The notes: generated by a model from the letters alone, not told the origin. 42,577 nt of DNA from Caulobacter sp. BK020 (GCF_004342605.1 NZ_SLZL01000029.1:1-42577), one strand, 5' to 3'; counted from the first letter of the stretch, positions 1 through 10,548 are shown. A program made the numbers and translations.

Positions 1-105
1 CTGCGCAAGATCGCCGAGAACGAACTCTCCAGCCTGGGCGACACCTCCACCCTGGCCGATCCCTCCGTCGTCGATGACCTGGTGAAGAATCGCACGGGGG
101 GCTGA
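1..105 (+). CDS. 3' end of an unidentified gene (partial)
   Basis: Frame 1 is open from the first base and stops with TGA at 103-105, giving a 34-residue C-terminal tail that ends KNRTGG. The tail is hydrophilic and mildly acidic, with codon use like the neighbouring genes. No motif is visible and the family cannot be named from this fragment. The next gene starts 35 bases downstream on the same strand, so the two may be co-transcribed. Confidence 0.5.
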   Translation: MRKIAENELSSLGDTSTLADPSVVDDLVKNRTGG

Positions 106-140
106 TGCGCCGTGCACTGAAACTCGGCTAGGCTCGGCCC

Positions 141-731
141 ATGCGTGGCCGAGCCCTTGTCGTTGCGTTCATGATGCTGTCCGTCCCTGCGTTCGCCGGG
201 GCGCCGGAGGTCAACCCCGACTGGCTGCGGCGGATTGAAAGCGGCGACGTCGCCCTGGAGGCCCATACCGACCCTGGGGGCCGCGGCGGTCAGGTGCGAG
301 CGATGATCGACATCGCCGCGCCGCCGCAGGTGGTCTGGACCACGATCCTCGACTGCGAACGCGCCGCGCGGATGACGCCCAGCGTCAAGCGTTGCGCCGT
401 GCTGTCGCGCGACCCTTCCGGCCGAACGGAGTTGCGCGAACACGTGGTCAAGTGGAGCTTCCTGCTGCCGGCCCTGCACTCGACCTCGCGGCTGGCCCTG
501 GAGCCGTACCGGCGCATCGCCTTCCGCTGCGAGGCCGGCGACATCAAGGATTGCGAGGGCCAGTGGCTGCTGGAGCCGCTGGACGGCGGACGCGCCACCC
601 GCGTCACCTACGAGAACCGCGCCGCCGCGCCCTTCGGCCTGCCCAGCGGCGTGACCACCATGGCCATGCGCCGCGACGTCCCCGCCGCCCTGCGAGCCCT
701 GCGCCGCGAAAGCGTGGCGGCGGCGCGATGA
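141..731 (+). CDS. Exported SRPBCC/START-like lipid-binding protein
   Basis: A 196-residue protein. Residues 1-19 form a signal peptide (short basic start, hydrophobic core, cleavage likely after AFA), so export to the periplasm is expected. The rest reads as a Coq10/polyketide-cyclase type SRPBCC fold: an early strand 'VRAMIDIAAPPQVVWTTILD', then 'LREHVVKWSFLLP', and a C-terminal amphipathic helix rich in Ala and Arg. Proteins of this fold bind lipids or other hydrophobic ligands; the ligand here is unknown. The last bases overlap the DCC gene start (ATGA at 728-731), so this is the first gene of a translationally coupled three-gene operon running to about 2.8 kb. Confidence 0.8.
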   Translation: MRGRALVVAFMMLSVPAFAGAPEVNPDWLRRIESGDVALEAHTDPGGRGGQVRAMIDIAAPPQVVWTTILDCERAARMTPSVKRCAVLSRDPSGRTELREHVVKWSFLLPALHSTSRLALEPYRRIAFRCEAGDIKDCEGQWLLEPLDGGRATRVTYENRAAAPFGLPSGVTTMAMRRDVPAALRALRRESVAAAR

Positions 732-1150
732 GCGGATCACCCGACGGACTTTGGCTCTTCGACGGAGTCTGCAACCTGTGTTCGGGCTCGGTCCGGGCCG
801 TCATGGCCCTCGATCGCCAGGGCCTGATCCGCTTCACCCCGATCCAGTCGGCCTATGGACGACAACTGGCCCAGGCCCACGGGATCGACCCGGACCGGCC
901 GACCAGCTTCCTGTTTCTCGACAATGGCCGGGCGCTTGAGAAGAGCGCGGCGATCCTGGCCCTGCTGCGCCGGTTGGGCGCGCCGTGGTCGTGGCTGGCG
1001 GCCGTCGGCGTGCTGCCCCACGCCTGGCTGGACGGCGCCTATGACTGGCTGGCCGCCAACCGTTATCGCCTGATGGGCCGGCGCGCGACCTGCATGCTGC
1101 CCACGCCCGAGCAGCGCGCGCGCTTCGTGCTGGAGCCGCCGGTCCGATGA
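728..1150 (+). CDS. DCC-family thiol-disulfide oxidoreductase-like protein (DUF393)
   Basis: A 140-residue protein. The family signature is at the N-terminus: 'LFDGVCNLCS' gives DGVC-NL-C, with Asp12, Cys15 and Cys18 as the DxxCxxC motif. 'IQSAYGRQLAQAHGID' and the C-terminal 'NRYRLMGR' segment also fit the family. DCC proteins are predicted thioredoxin-fold oxidoreductases, but a substrate is not established for most. The start chosen is the ATG at 728, which overlaps the upstream stop; a longer open frame from 392 only runs through the SRPBCC gene out of phase. The stop overlaps the next start at 1147, again as ATGA. Coupling to an exported lipid-binding-type protein and a putative reductase suggests one membrane- or lipid-related process. 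Confidence 0.85.
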   Translation: MSGSPDGLWLFDGVCNLCSGSVRAVMALDRQGLIRFTPIQSAYGRQLAQAHGIDPDRPTSFLFLDNGRALEKSAAILALLRRLGAPWSWLAAVGVLPHAWLDGAYDWLAANRYRLMGRRATCMLPTPEQRARFVLEPPVR

Positions 1151-2799
1151 CCGACGACCGCAAACGCATCGTCCTGGTCGGCGCCAGCGGCGTGTTCGGA
1201 CGGCGACTGGCCGCGATGATCGCCCGCTGGCCCGACGTCGTCCTGGTCCTGGCGGCCCGCGACCTCGTCCGCCTGGAGGCGGTGGCGACCGATCTGGCCA
1301 AGGCCAAGCCGGCCGCGAAGATCGAGGTCGCCCGGCTCGACCGCCTGGATCCCAAAGACTTGGCGACCCTGAGCGCCTGGGCGGTGGTCGACGCGGCGGG
1401 ACCGTTCCAGGGACAGGATCACGCCTTTCCCCGCGCGGTCCTGGCGGCGCGGGCCCACTATGTCGACCTGGCCGACGCCCGCGACTTCGTGGCCGGCTTC
1501 GAGGCGGCGCTCGACGGCCCGACCCGGACCGCCCGGCGCTGGGCGATCACCGGCGCCAGCTCGACCCCCGCCCTCAGCCACGGCGCCCTCGACGCCCTGA
1601 CCGCCGGCTGGACGCGGATCGACCGGATCGAGGCGGCGATCTCGCCGGGCGCCCGCGCGCCTCGCGGCCTGTCGGTGATCCGCGCCATCCTGGCCTGGGC
1701 GGGCGCACCGCTGCAGGTATTTGCGGAGGGCCGGTGGACCATCCGACCCGGCTGGAGCGAGCCTCGCCGCACGCCGTTCCCGGGCCTCGACCGTCGCTGG
1801 ACCAGCCTGGCCGAAACGCCGGACCTCGACCTGCTGCCCGCCCGCTTCCACCCCCGCCGCGACGCGATCTTCCGGGCCGGACTGGAGCTTCCCATCCTGC
1901 ACCTGGGCCTTTGGGCGCTAAGCCTGCTTCGGAGAATCCGGCTGGTTCCGACCCTGGAGCCCCTGGCGGTGCTGCTGGGCGAGATGGCAGGCTGGGCCGC
2001 GCCGCTGGGCTCGGACCGCGGCGGCATGGTGGTGAACGTCGAGGGGCGGGACGCCGACGGCGCGCGCCGCCTGGCGCGCTGGGGCCTGTGCGCCGAGGCC
2101 GGCGCAGGCCCCCACACCCCGGCCGCCCCGGCGGCCGCCACGCTGCGCGCCCTGCTCGACGGCCGGCTGGGCGAACCCCGCGCCACGCCCTGCGTCGGCC
2201 TGGTCGACCTGGACGCGATCCTCCGCGAATTGAGCGGGCTGCCGATCCGCACTCAACTGGAGAGCCAGCGTCCAGAGACCCCGGGCCTGTTTCCCCGCCT
2301 GCTCGGTGAGGCCTGGAAAGCCCAGCCCAGCCCTGTTCGCCAAGCCCACGCCGGAGTCGCGCCCGTCACCCTGACAGGAAAGGCCCGCGCGCGCGGCGCG
2401 TCCGGCCTGCCCGCCCTGGTCCGGCGCCTGCAGGGCTTGCCGCCGACCGGCCAGCACGCGACGACAGTGACGATCACGCCGACCGCGAACGGCGAACGCT
2501 GGGTCCGCCGCTTCGGGGCCAGCACCTTCGGCTCGACGATCGCGCCGGCCCGCGACGATCCCTGGGCGTTCGAGGAGACGGCCGGCGCTCTGACCTTCCG
2601 CTTTGGCGTCGCGCCCTATCCCGGCGGCTTCTCCTGGACCTTCGAGGGATGGCGCCTCGGCCCGATCCCCCTGCCCCGCGCCTGGGCGCCGCGCATTCGC
2701 GCCAGGACCTTCGCGTGTGACGACGCCTATGGCTTCCGCGTCCTGGTCGCCCATCCGTGGCTGGGCGTGATCTTCGGCTATGCCGGGCGGCTTTCATGA
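1147..2799 (+). CDS. Saccharopine dehydrogenase-like reductase with C-terminal DUF4166
   Basis: A 550-residue two-domain protein. Residues 8-130 form a Rossmann NAD(P)-binding unit, with the glycine-rich loop VGASGVFGRR at 11-20 followed by 'VVDAAGPFQGQ', as in saccharopine dehydrogenase-like proteins. The middle region (about 130-370) is the substrate and dimer part of that family. The C-terminal ~170 residues, from 'LFPRLLGEAW' to 'VIFGYAGRLS', match DUF4166. The fusion is recurrent in Proteobacteria, usually beside DCC genes. The reaction is unknown; lysine biosynthesis is unlikely given the context. It is the third gene of the coupled operon starting at 141. The next gene starts about 70 bases downstream. 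Confidence 0.85.
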   Translation: MTDDRKRIVLVGASGVFGRRLAAMIARWPDVVLVLAARDLVRLEAVATDLAKAKPAAKIEVARLDRLDPKDLATLSAWAVVDAAGPFQGQDHAFPRAVLAARAHYVDLADARDFVAGFEAALDGPTRTARRWAITGASSTPALSHGALDALTAGWTRIDRIEAAISPGARAPRGLSVIRAILAWAGAPLQVFAEGRWTIRPGWSEPRRTPFPGLDRRWTSLAETPDLDLLPARFHPRRDAIFRAGLELPILHLGLWALSLLRRIRLVPTLEPLAVLLGEMAGWAAPLGSDRGGMVVNVEGRDADGARRLARWGLCAEAGAGPHTPAAPAAATLRALLDGRLGEPRATPCVGLVDLDAILRELSGLPIRTQLESQRPETPGLFPRLLGEAWKAQPSPVRQAHAGVAPVTLTGKARARGASGLPALVRRLQGLPPTGQHATTVTITPTANGERWVRRFGASTFGSTIAPARDDPWAFEETAGALTFRFGVAPYPGGFSWTFEGWRLGPIPLPRAWAPRIRARTFACDDAYGFRVLVAHPWLGVIFGYAGRLS

Positions 2800-2871
2800 C
2801 AAGACGGTAATCTTGGCGCCTTGAACCCGGATGCTAGGGTCGCGCCCTCAAGCTTTCGGAGCGTCGTCCTC

Positions 2872-5730
2872 ATGATCCGTCCCGTCGCCAAGGCCGCCCT
2901 CGTGGCGCTGGCCCTTTCGACCACCGCCCTTTCCTCGCTGACGATGGCGCCGCTCGCCCAGGCCCAGGCCAAGCCGGCCGCGGCCAGCGTGACGGTGCCG
3001 CCGATCGTCTACAAGGAGCGGACCCTGGCCAATGGCCTCAAGGTGTTTACCTCGCGCGACGCCACCACGCCCAACGTGACGGTCCAGGTCTGGTACGGCG
3101 TGGGCAGCAAGGACGATCCGGAGGGCCGTTCGGGCTTCGCGCACCTGTTCGAACATCTGATGTTCAAGTCGACGCGCAACATGCCCAACGAGTTCTTCGA
3201 CCGGCTGACCGAGGATGTCGGCGGCTTCAACAACGCCTCCACCTATGACGACTTCACCAACTATTACGAGGTGGTGCCGGCTAACCACCTGCAACGGCTG
3301 CTGTGGGCCGAAAGCGAGCGCCTGGGCTCGCTGGTCATCGACGACGCGGTGTTCAAGTCCGAGCGCGACGTGGTCAAGGAAGAGCTGCGCCAGCGGGTCC
3401 TGGCTAACCCCTACGGCCGGTTCTTCGCCTTGAACATCACCAAGGCCTCGTTCGCCGACCATCCCTACAAGCGGCCGGGCATCGGCTCGATCGAGGAACT
3501 GGACGCCGCCACGGTCGACGACGTCCGCGCCTTCCACCAGGCCTATTACCGCCCCGACAACGCCGCCCTGATCGTGGTCGGCAATTTCGACGAGGCGCAG
3601 CTGAACGCCTGGGTCGACCAGTATTTCGGCCCGCTGAAGGCCCCGGCCACGCCGATCAGGCAGGTGACCACGGTCGAACCGCCCCGCACCAGCTCCAAGG
3701 TGGTCACCACCTACGGCCCCAACGTGCCGTTGCCGGCCGTGGCCATGACCTGGCTGGCACCGGCCGCCGCCGATCCCGACGTGCCGGCCCTGGCGGTTCT
3801 CGACGCCATCCTGTCGGCCGGCAAGTCGTCGCGCCTCTATGACAGCCTGGTCTATGACCAGAAGATCGCCCAGCAGATCTTCTCCTCGGCGCCCAACAAC
3901 GCCCAGCCGGGCCTGTTCTACGTCGGCGCCATCATGGCCGGCGGCAAGACGGTCGAGCAGGGCGAAGCCTCGCTGAGCGCCCAGATCGCCAAGCTGCGCG
4001 CGACGCCGCCCACCGCCGCCGAGCTGGCCGAGGCCAAGGCCGGCCTGCTGGCCGACGCGGTCCGCGGCCGCGAGACCATCGACGGGCGCGCCTTCGCGAT
4101 CGGCTACGCCCTGCGCACCGAGGGCGACGCCCAGCGGGCCAACACCGATCTGGCCGCCCTGCAGGCGGTGACCGCCGCCGACGTCCAGCGCGTGGCCGCC
4201 AAGTACCTGGCCGACGACCGCAAGGTGACGGTCCGCTACCTGCCCGAATCGACCAAGCCGGCCGGCGCCAAGGACCCGTTCGAGGCCGCGCCGAAGGTCG
4301 CCTCGGTCTCCTATGACGGCCCGGTCACCGCCCTGGCGCCGGAAGGCGAGCGCGTGGCGCCGCCGGCGCCGGGCGCCCCGGTGTCGCCGGTCCTGCCCTC
4401 GCCGGTGGAGAAGACCCTGGCCAACGGCCTGCGGGTCATCGTCGCCAAGAGCAGCGACCTGCCGCTGGTCACCGCCGACCTGACCGTGCGCGGCGGCTCG
4501 GGCGCCGACCCGGCCGGCCTGGCCGGAGTCTCCAGCCTGACCGCCGAACTGCTGACCGAGGGCACCAAGACCCGCACCGCCACCCAGGTGGCCGCGGCCA
4601 CCGAGGCGCTCGGCGCCAATCTGGAGGCCGGGTCGGGCTGGGAGGCCACATCGCTGACCCTCAGCGTCATCGCCGACAAGGCGGCGCAGGGCCTGGCGAT
4701 CATGGCCGACGTCGCCGAGAATCCGACCTTCAAGGCCGACGAGCTGGAACGCGTCAAGACCGAGACCCTGGACGGTCTGTCGGTCAGCTTCCAGCGGCCG
4801 GGCGCCGTGGCCGGCTTCGTCGTACCGACCGTGATCTACGCCGGCTCGGGCTACGGCCATGTCGCCAACGGCACGCCCGGCTCGCTGCCGAAGATCCAGC
4901 GCGACGCCCTGGTCAAGACCCACGCCGCCAACTGGCGTCCCGACAACGCCATCCTGGTGCTGACCGGCGACCTGACGCCCGAACAGGGCTTCGCCCTGGC
5001 GGAAAAGGCGTTCGGAGGCTGGGCCAGGCCGGCCGGCCCGCCCCCCGCCCTGGTCAAGGGCCCGACGGGCTATGCGGCCAGGAACGTGATCGTCGACCTG
5101 CCTGGCACGGGCCAGGCCGCGGTCGTGGTGACCAAGCCGGCGATCCTGCGCGCCGACCCGCGCTATTATGCCGGCCTGGTCACCAACGGCGTGCTGGGCG
5201 GCGGCTATTCGTCCCGCCTGAACCAGGAAATCCGCATCAAGCGCGGCCTGTCGTACGGCGCCAGCTCCAGCCTGTCGCCGCGCGCGGCGATCGGCGGCTT
5301 CTCGGCCAGCGTCCAGACCAAGAACGAGTCCGCCGCCCAGGTGGTGGGACTGATCAAGGACGAGCTGACCCGGCTGGCCGCCGAGCCGACCTCGGCCTCC
5401 GAACTGGCGGCGCGCAAGTCGGTGCTGGTCGGCGACTTCGGACGCGACCTGGGCACCTCGGGCGGCCTGGCCGACATCCTGGGCAACCTGGCGATCTACG
5501 GCGTCCCGCTGAACGAGATCCAGGCCTATACCCGCAAGGTCGAGGCGGTCAGCGCCGCCGATGTCCAGGCCTTCTCCAAGGCCGTGCTCGACCCCGCCCA
5601 GACCAGCGTCATCGTGGTTGGCGACGCCAAGGCGATGGGCGAAGGGGTCAAGACCGCCGTCCCGGCCGCCCAGCAGATCCCGATCGATCAGCTGGATCTG
5701 GACAGCCCGACGCTGACGAAGGGCAAGTAG
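2872..5730 (+). CDS. Two-domain M16 family zinc metallopeptidase, exported
   Basis: A 952-residue protein. A signal peptide covers about residues 1-33, ending near AQA, so it should act in the periplasm. The first M16 unit carries the inverted zinc motif HLFEH at 91-95, with candidate downstream glutamates in 'VVKEELRQRV'. The second unit, from about residue 520 ('KTLANGLRVIVAKSSDLPLV'), keeps the fold but lacks HxxEH, so it is the usual non-catalytic partner. 'RGLSYGASSSLSPRA' near the C-terminus is the conserved substrate-binding segment of the inactive half. The ATG at 2872 is preferred over an in-frame TTG at 2821 because it begins a clean signal peptide. A perfect 28-base palindrome lies just downstream and may end transcription. 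Confidence 0.9.
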   Translation: MIRPVAKAALVALALSTTALSSLTMAPLAQAQAKPAAASVTVPPIVYKERTLANGLKVFTSRDATTPNVTVQVWYGVGSKDDPEGRSGFAHLFEHLMFKSTRNMPNEFFDRLTEDVGGFNNASTYDDFTNYYEVVPANHLQRLLWAESERLGSLVIDDAVFKSERDVVKEELRQRVLANPYGRFFALNITKASFADHPYKRPGIGSIEELDAATVDDVRAFHQAYYRPDNAALIVVGNFDEAQLNAWVDQYFGPLKAPATPIRQVTTVEPPRTSSKVVTTYGPNVPLPAVAMTWLAPAAADPDVPALAVLDAILSAGKSSRLYDSLVYDQKIAQQIFSSAPNNAQPGLFYVGAIMAGGKTVEQGEASLSAQIAKLRATPPTAAELAEAKAGLLADAVRGRETIDGRAFAIGYALRTEGDAQRANTDLAALQAVTAADVQRVAAKYLADDRKVTVRYLPESTKPAGAKDPFEAAPKVASVSYDGPVTALAPEGERVAPPAPGAPVSPVLPSPVEKTLANGLRVIVAKSSDLPLVTADLTVRGGSGADPAGLAGVSSLTAELLTEGTKTRTATQVAAATEALGANLEAGSGWEATSLTLSVIADKAAQGLAIMADVAENPTFKADELERVKTETLDGLSVSFQRPGAVAGFVVPTVIYAGSGYGHVANGTPGSLPKIQRDALVKTHAANWRPDNAILVLTGDLTPEQGFALAEKAFGGWARPAGPPPALVKGPTGYAARNVIVDLPGTGQAAVVVTKPAILRADPRYYAGLVTNGVLGGGYSSRLNQEIRIKRGLSYGASSSLSPRAAIGGFSASVQTKNESAAQVVGLIKDELTRLAAEPTSASELAARKSVLVGDFGRDLGTSGGLADILGNLAIYGVPLNEIQAYTRKVEAVSAADVQAFSKAVLDPAQTSVIVVGDAKAMGEGVKTAVPAAQQIPIDQLDLDSPTLTKGK

Positions 5731-5744
5731 GGCCGCGGCTGACC

Positions 5745-5772
5745 TAGGGACAGGCGCATGCGCCTGTCCCTA
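5745..5772. repeat. 28-bp perfect palindrome (core shared with 16511-16534)
   Basis: TAGGGACAGGCGCA followed directly by TGCGCCTGTCCCTA is a perfect inverted repeat centred on GCATGC. The inner 24 bases are identical to the palindrome at 16511-16534. It lies between the M16 peptidase stop and the LOG-family start, with no clear T-run. It may be an intergenic repeat, a protein-binding site or a stable mRNA 3' hairpin. Confidence 0.85.
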
Positions 5773-5815
5773 TCAGTAGGCTATGGAAGCAGCGGCTCGG
5801 ATTTCGGATCAAGGC

Positions 5816-6628
5816 ATGACGGACACCCCTCCCATCGATCCCGCCGCCCAGCTCGCCTCGCCCTCCTATCGCCTGGCGGCGCTGGACCAGGACTTCCTGC
5901 TGGGCGAGTCGATGCGCGGGGTGCGCTTCCTGCTGGAGTTCGCCAAGGCCGACGAGGCCTTGCGAGCGTGGGGCGTGCGATCGACCATCGTGGTGTTCGG
6001 CAGCGCCCGCGTGCGCGAGGACGGTCCGGGGCGGCAGCCTCGCTGGTACGCAGAGGCCCGGCGCTTCGGCCGCCTCGCTTCCGAACGCGGCGGGGCGATC
6101 CACGCCACCGACGGCGTGCGCGACAACGTCATCGCCACCGGGGGCGGACCGGGGGTGATGGAGGCGGCCAACCGCGGGGCCTGGGAGGCCGGCGCGCCCT
6201 CGGTGGGCTTCAACATCACCCTGCCCCACGAGCAGCGGCCGAACCCCTATGCGACGCCCGATCTGTCGTTCCGCTTCCACTATTTCGCCATGCGCAAGAT
6301 GCACCTGGCCATGCGGGCCAACGCCCTGGTGGTGTTTCCCGGCGGATTCGGCACGTTCGACGAACTGTTCGAGATCCTGACCCTGCGCCAGACCGACAAG
6401 GCCCCGCGCATCCCCATCGTGCTGTTCGACGAGGCCTATTGGCGTTCGGTGGTCCATTTCGACAATCTGATCGAGCACGGCATGATCAACGCCGCCGACC
6501 TTGAGCTCTTCCGTTTCGCCGAGACCGCCGAGACCGTGTGGTCCAGCCTGCTGGCCTGCGGCCTCAAGCCCGGCGAATCGATCGAACTGGAGCCCGAGCA
6601 GGCCCCGCCGACCGAGGCCGCCCCTTGA
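5816..6628 (+). CDS. LOG-family (TIGR00730) Rossmann-fold protein, possible nucleoside-monophosphate phosphoribohydrolase
   Basis: A 270-residue protein with the two family signatures: 'GGGPGVMEAANRGA' and 'FPGGFGTFDELFE' (PGGxGTxxE). Characterised LOG proteins cleave cytokinin or other nucleoside monophosphates to base plus ribose 5-phosphate; older annotations as lysine decarboxylase are wrong for this family. The substrate here is not known. The ATG at 5816 is preferred over the ATG at 5783, since the extra 11 residues are not part of the fold and the upstream start sits beside the palindrome. The stop codon overlaps the TTG start of the amine oxidase (TTGA at 6625-6628), so the two are coupled. 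Confidence 0.85.
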   Translation: MTDTPPIDPAAQLASPSYRLAALDQDFLLGESMRGVRFLLEFAKADEALRAWGVRSTIVVFGSARVREDGPGRQPRWYAEARRFGRLASERGGAIHATDGVRDNVIATGGGPGVMEAANRGAWEAGAPSVGFNITLPHEQRPNPYATPDLSFRFHYFAMRKMHLAMRANALVVFPGGFGTFDELFEILTLRQTDKAPRIPIVLFDEAYWRSVVHFDNLIEHGMINAADLELFRFAETAETVWSSLLACGLKPGESIELEPEQAPPTEAAP

Positions 6629-7854
6629 CCGAGGTCGATGTCGCCATCATCGGCGCCGGGGCCGCCGGCCTGGCCGCGGCTTCGGCGCTGTCGGCCTCGC
6701 CGCTGAGCGCCGTGGTGCTGGAGGCCCAGGACCGGATCGGGGGCCGGGCTCACACGGTTGCGCTGGCCGGCCTTCCCCTGGATCTCGGCTGCGAATGGCT
6801 GCATTCGGCCGACCACAACCCGCTGGTCGCGGCGATCGCCGCCCGTGGCCTGACCATCGACAAGACCCCGCCGCCCTGGGCCAATCCGGAGGCCACGGCC
6901 AATTTCAGCGCCGCCGAGCGCCAAGCCTATGGCAAGGCCTTCGCGGCCTTCGACGAACGGATCGAGGCGGCGGCCGGCGATGCGACCGACCGGCCCGCCT
7001 CGGACCTGCTGGAGGCCGGCAACCGCTGGAACCCGCTGCTGAACGCCTTCAGCGCCTATTACAACGGCGCCGAGTTCGACCAGGTCTCGGTCCAGGACTA
7101 CGCCGCCTATGACGACAGCGGGGTCAATTGGCGGATCGCCGAAGGCTACGGCACGGCGATCGCCGGCCTGGCGCCGTCGGGCGTCCGGATCGTCCCTGGC
7201 TGCCCGGTATCCCTGCTGCGCCATGACGGGCCGCGCCTGAGGCTCGAAACGCCTCGTGGAGTGGTCCAGGCGCGCGCGGCCGTCGTCTGCGTCTCCACGG
7301 CCGTGCTGGCCGCTGGCGGCTTGCGGATCCTGCCGGAACTGCCCGCCAAGCTGGCCGCGGCCGAGGGCCTGCCGCTGGGTTTGGCCGACAAGGTGTTCCT
7401 GCGGCTTGACGAGCCGGAAGCCTTTCCGGTCGAGGCGATGGTCTATGGCGCCAGCGATCGGACGGCGACGGGTTCCTACCACCTGCGCCCGCTGGGTCGC
7501 CCGATCATCGAAGCCTTCTTCGGCGGAACCCACGCCCGGGCGCTGGAGACGGACGGACCCGACGCGGCGGCGGCGTTCGCGATCGAGGAGCTGGTCGGCG
7601 TCTACGGTTCGGGCCTGCGCGGCCGGGTCTCGGTGCTGGCGCGGACGGCCTGGGCGAGCGATCCCTGGGCGCGGGGGTCCTATTCCCACGCCCTGCCCGG
7701 GCGGGCGGGCGAACGCGCCGTGCTGGCCGCAGCGGTCGACGGGCGACTGTTCTTCGCCGGCGAGGCCTGCTCGCCGAACGCCTTCTCGACCGCCCATGGC
7801 GCTTGGGAAACGGGTGAGCGGGCGGCGCGCGAGGTGCTGGCGGCGCTTCTCTAG
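6625..7854 (+). CDS. FAD-dependent flavin amine oxidase family protein
   Basis: A 409-residue protein. The dinucleotide-binding loop GAGAAG is at residues 10-15 near the very N-terminus, followed by 'LEAQDRIGGRAHT' (the GGR motif of amine oxidases). The C-terminal FAD-contact segment is 'LFFAGEACSPNAFSTAHGA'. The family oxidises amines such as polyamines with O2; the substrate here is unknown. The start is inferred to be TTG at 6625, because the Rossmann strand begins six codons later and the codon overlaps the upstream stop. A longer open frame from 6538 would run back through the LOG gene. The TAG stop overlaps the mscL TAG in one CTAG tetranucleotide at 7851-7854. Confidence 0.85.
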   Translation: MTEVDVAIIGAGAAGLAAASALSASPLSAVVLEAQDRIGGRAHTVALAGLPLDLGCEWLHSADHNPLVAAIAARGLTIDKTPPPWANPEATANFSAAERQAYGKAFAAFDERIEAAAGDATDRPASDLLEAGNRWNPLLNAFSAYYNGAEFDQVSVQDYAAYDDSGVNWRIAEGYGTAIAGLAPSGVRIVPGCPVSLLRHDGPRLRLETPRGVVQARAAVVCVSTAVLAAGGLRILPELPAKLAAAEGLPLGLADKVFLRLDEPEAFPVEAMVYGASDRTATGSYHLRPLGRPIIEAFFGGTHARALETDGPDAAAAFAIEELVGVYGSGLRGRVSVLARTAWASDPWARGSYSHALPGRAGERAVLAAAVDGRLFFAGEACSPNAFSTAHGAWETGERAAREVLAALL

Positions 7855-8264
7855 GCCTTCGGCTTGGCCAGCAGGTCGCGGATCTCGGTCAGCAGTTTTT
7901 CCTCGGGCGTCGGCGCGGCCGGCGCGGGCTCCTCGGCGTCGGCGCGGCGCACCTGGTTGACCAGCTTGACCAGCAGGAACACCACCACGGCCACGATCAG
8001 GAACTGGATCACGGTGTTGATGAAGGCGCCGTATTGCACGGCCACCTTCTCGACGGCGGTCGTGGCGGGATCTTCGGGCTTGAGCACCCATTCCAGCTTG
8101 GAAAAGTCCAGCCCGCCCATCAGCAGGCCGATCGGCGGCATGATCACCTGATCGACCAGGCTCTTGACGATCGAGTTGAAGGCCGCGCCGATGATGACGC
8201 CGACCGCCAGGTCGATGACGTTGCCGCGCGCGATGAACTCGCGAAATTCCTTGACGATGCTCAT
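7851..8264 (-). CDS. mscL: Large-conductance mechanosensitive channel MscL
   Basis: A 137-residue inner-membrane channel that opens under membrane tension to release osmolytes. The N-terminal helix 'MSIVKEFREFIARGNVIDLAVGVIIGAAF' is the MscL signature, including the glycine-rich pore helix TM1. TM2 is 'INTVIQFLIVAVVVFLLVKL' near residues 82-101. The charged C-terminal helix 'TPEEKLLTEIRDLL' forms the cytoplasmic bundle. Length is normal for the family. It lies downstream of ihfB on the same strand with an 83-base gap. It converges on the amine oxidase gene, the two stop codons overlapping. Confidence 0.97.
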   Translation of the reverse strand: MSIVKEFREFIARGNVIDLAVGVIIGAAFNSIVKSLVDQVIMPPIGLLMGGLDFSKLEWVLKPEDPATTAVEKVAVQYGAFINTVIQFLIVAVVVFLLVKLVNQVRRADAEEPAPAAPTPEEKLLTEIRDLLAKPKA

Positions 8265-8347
8265 GCTGGACCTCTTCCGACTGGCGCCGAAGGCTGAGCG
8301 CGTTCGCCCCTCGGGGTCAAGCGGCCCTCTTGGTCAAGCGTAGCGGC

Positions 8348-8632
8348 CTACTCGTCGGCGTTCAGGCGACCGCGCAGTTCCTTGCCGCTCTTGAAGAACG
8401 GCACGTGCTTGGCGCGCACGTCGACGGTTTCGCCGGTGCGAGGGTTGCGACCAGCGCGAGCCGGGCGCGAGCGCACCGACAGGGCGCCGAAGCCGCGCAG
8501 CTCCACGCGGCCGCCCTCTTCCAGCGCACCGATCATGCGCTCGAGAATGACGCCGACCACACGCTCGACATCCTTCTGGGTCAGGTGCGGATTCTCGTTC
8601 GCGAGCCTGGCGATGAGTTCGGACTTGATCAT
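8348..8632 (-). CDS. ihfB: Integration host factor subunit beta
   Basis: A 94-residue HU/IHF-family DNA-bending protein; with IhfA it bends DNA at specific sites and organises the nucleoid. 'MIKSELIARLANENPHLTQKDVERVV' is the typical IhfB start. 'GRVELRGFGALSVRSRPARAGRNPRTGE' contains the beta-arm with the intercalating proline region (GRNPRTGE). The start is the ATG at 8632; the open frame extends to 8776 but the extra residues do not fit the family. It is downstream of rpsA, as in many alphaproteobacteria, but the strong rpsA terminator at 8774-8810 implies its own promoter in the roughly 140 bases between. Confidence 0.96.
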   Translation of the reverse strand: MIKSELIARLANENPHLTQKDVERVVGVILERMIGALEEGGRVELRGFGALSVRSRPARAGRNPRTGETVDVRAKHVPFFKSGKELRGRLNADE

Positions 8633-8773
8633 CGATATCCCCGACGCGACATGGCGGTCCAGGGGAGGCAGGACCCGACGCGCGTGCGACCTTTGCCCAA
8701 GCAAGCCTGAGTCTTCAAGGGGAAAGCTTGATGTCGGCCCAAGGTTTGTAACCTGTTCGGTTAATGGCGGACC

Positions 8774-8810
8774 CAAAAGAAAACGGCGGCCGGATCGCTC
8801 CGGCCGCCGC
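8774..8810 (-). terminator. Rho-independent terminator of rpsA
   Basis: A perfect 10-bp stem (CGGCGGCCGG at 8784-8793 against CCGGCCGCCG at 8800-8809) with a 6-base loop. Read on the minus strand it is followed by TTTTCTTTT. It lies 29 bases after the rpsA stop codon. Confidence 0.85.
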
Positions 8811-8838
8811 TCTTTGGTCTTCGCGGTGAGGCGAAGGC

Positions 8839-10548
<1,710 letters not shown>

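Noticed and set aside
2848..4923. A 691-codon open frame on the minus strand opposite the M16 peptidase
   Set aside because: It is a shadow: the sequence is low in complexity with Gly, Arg, Ala and Val repeats, has no family motif, and the plus-strand frame encodes a complete two-domain M16 protein.
6436..8091. A 551-codon minus-strand frame opposite the amine oxidase
   Set aside because: The residues are Arg/Gly/Gln-rich with no motif, and the plus strand carries a full flavin oxidase.
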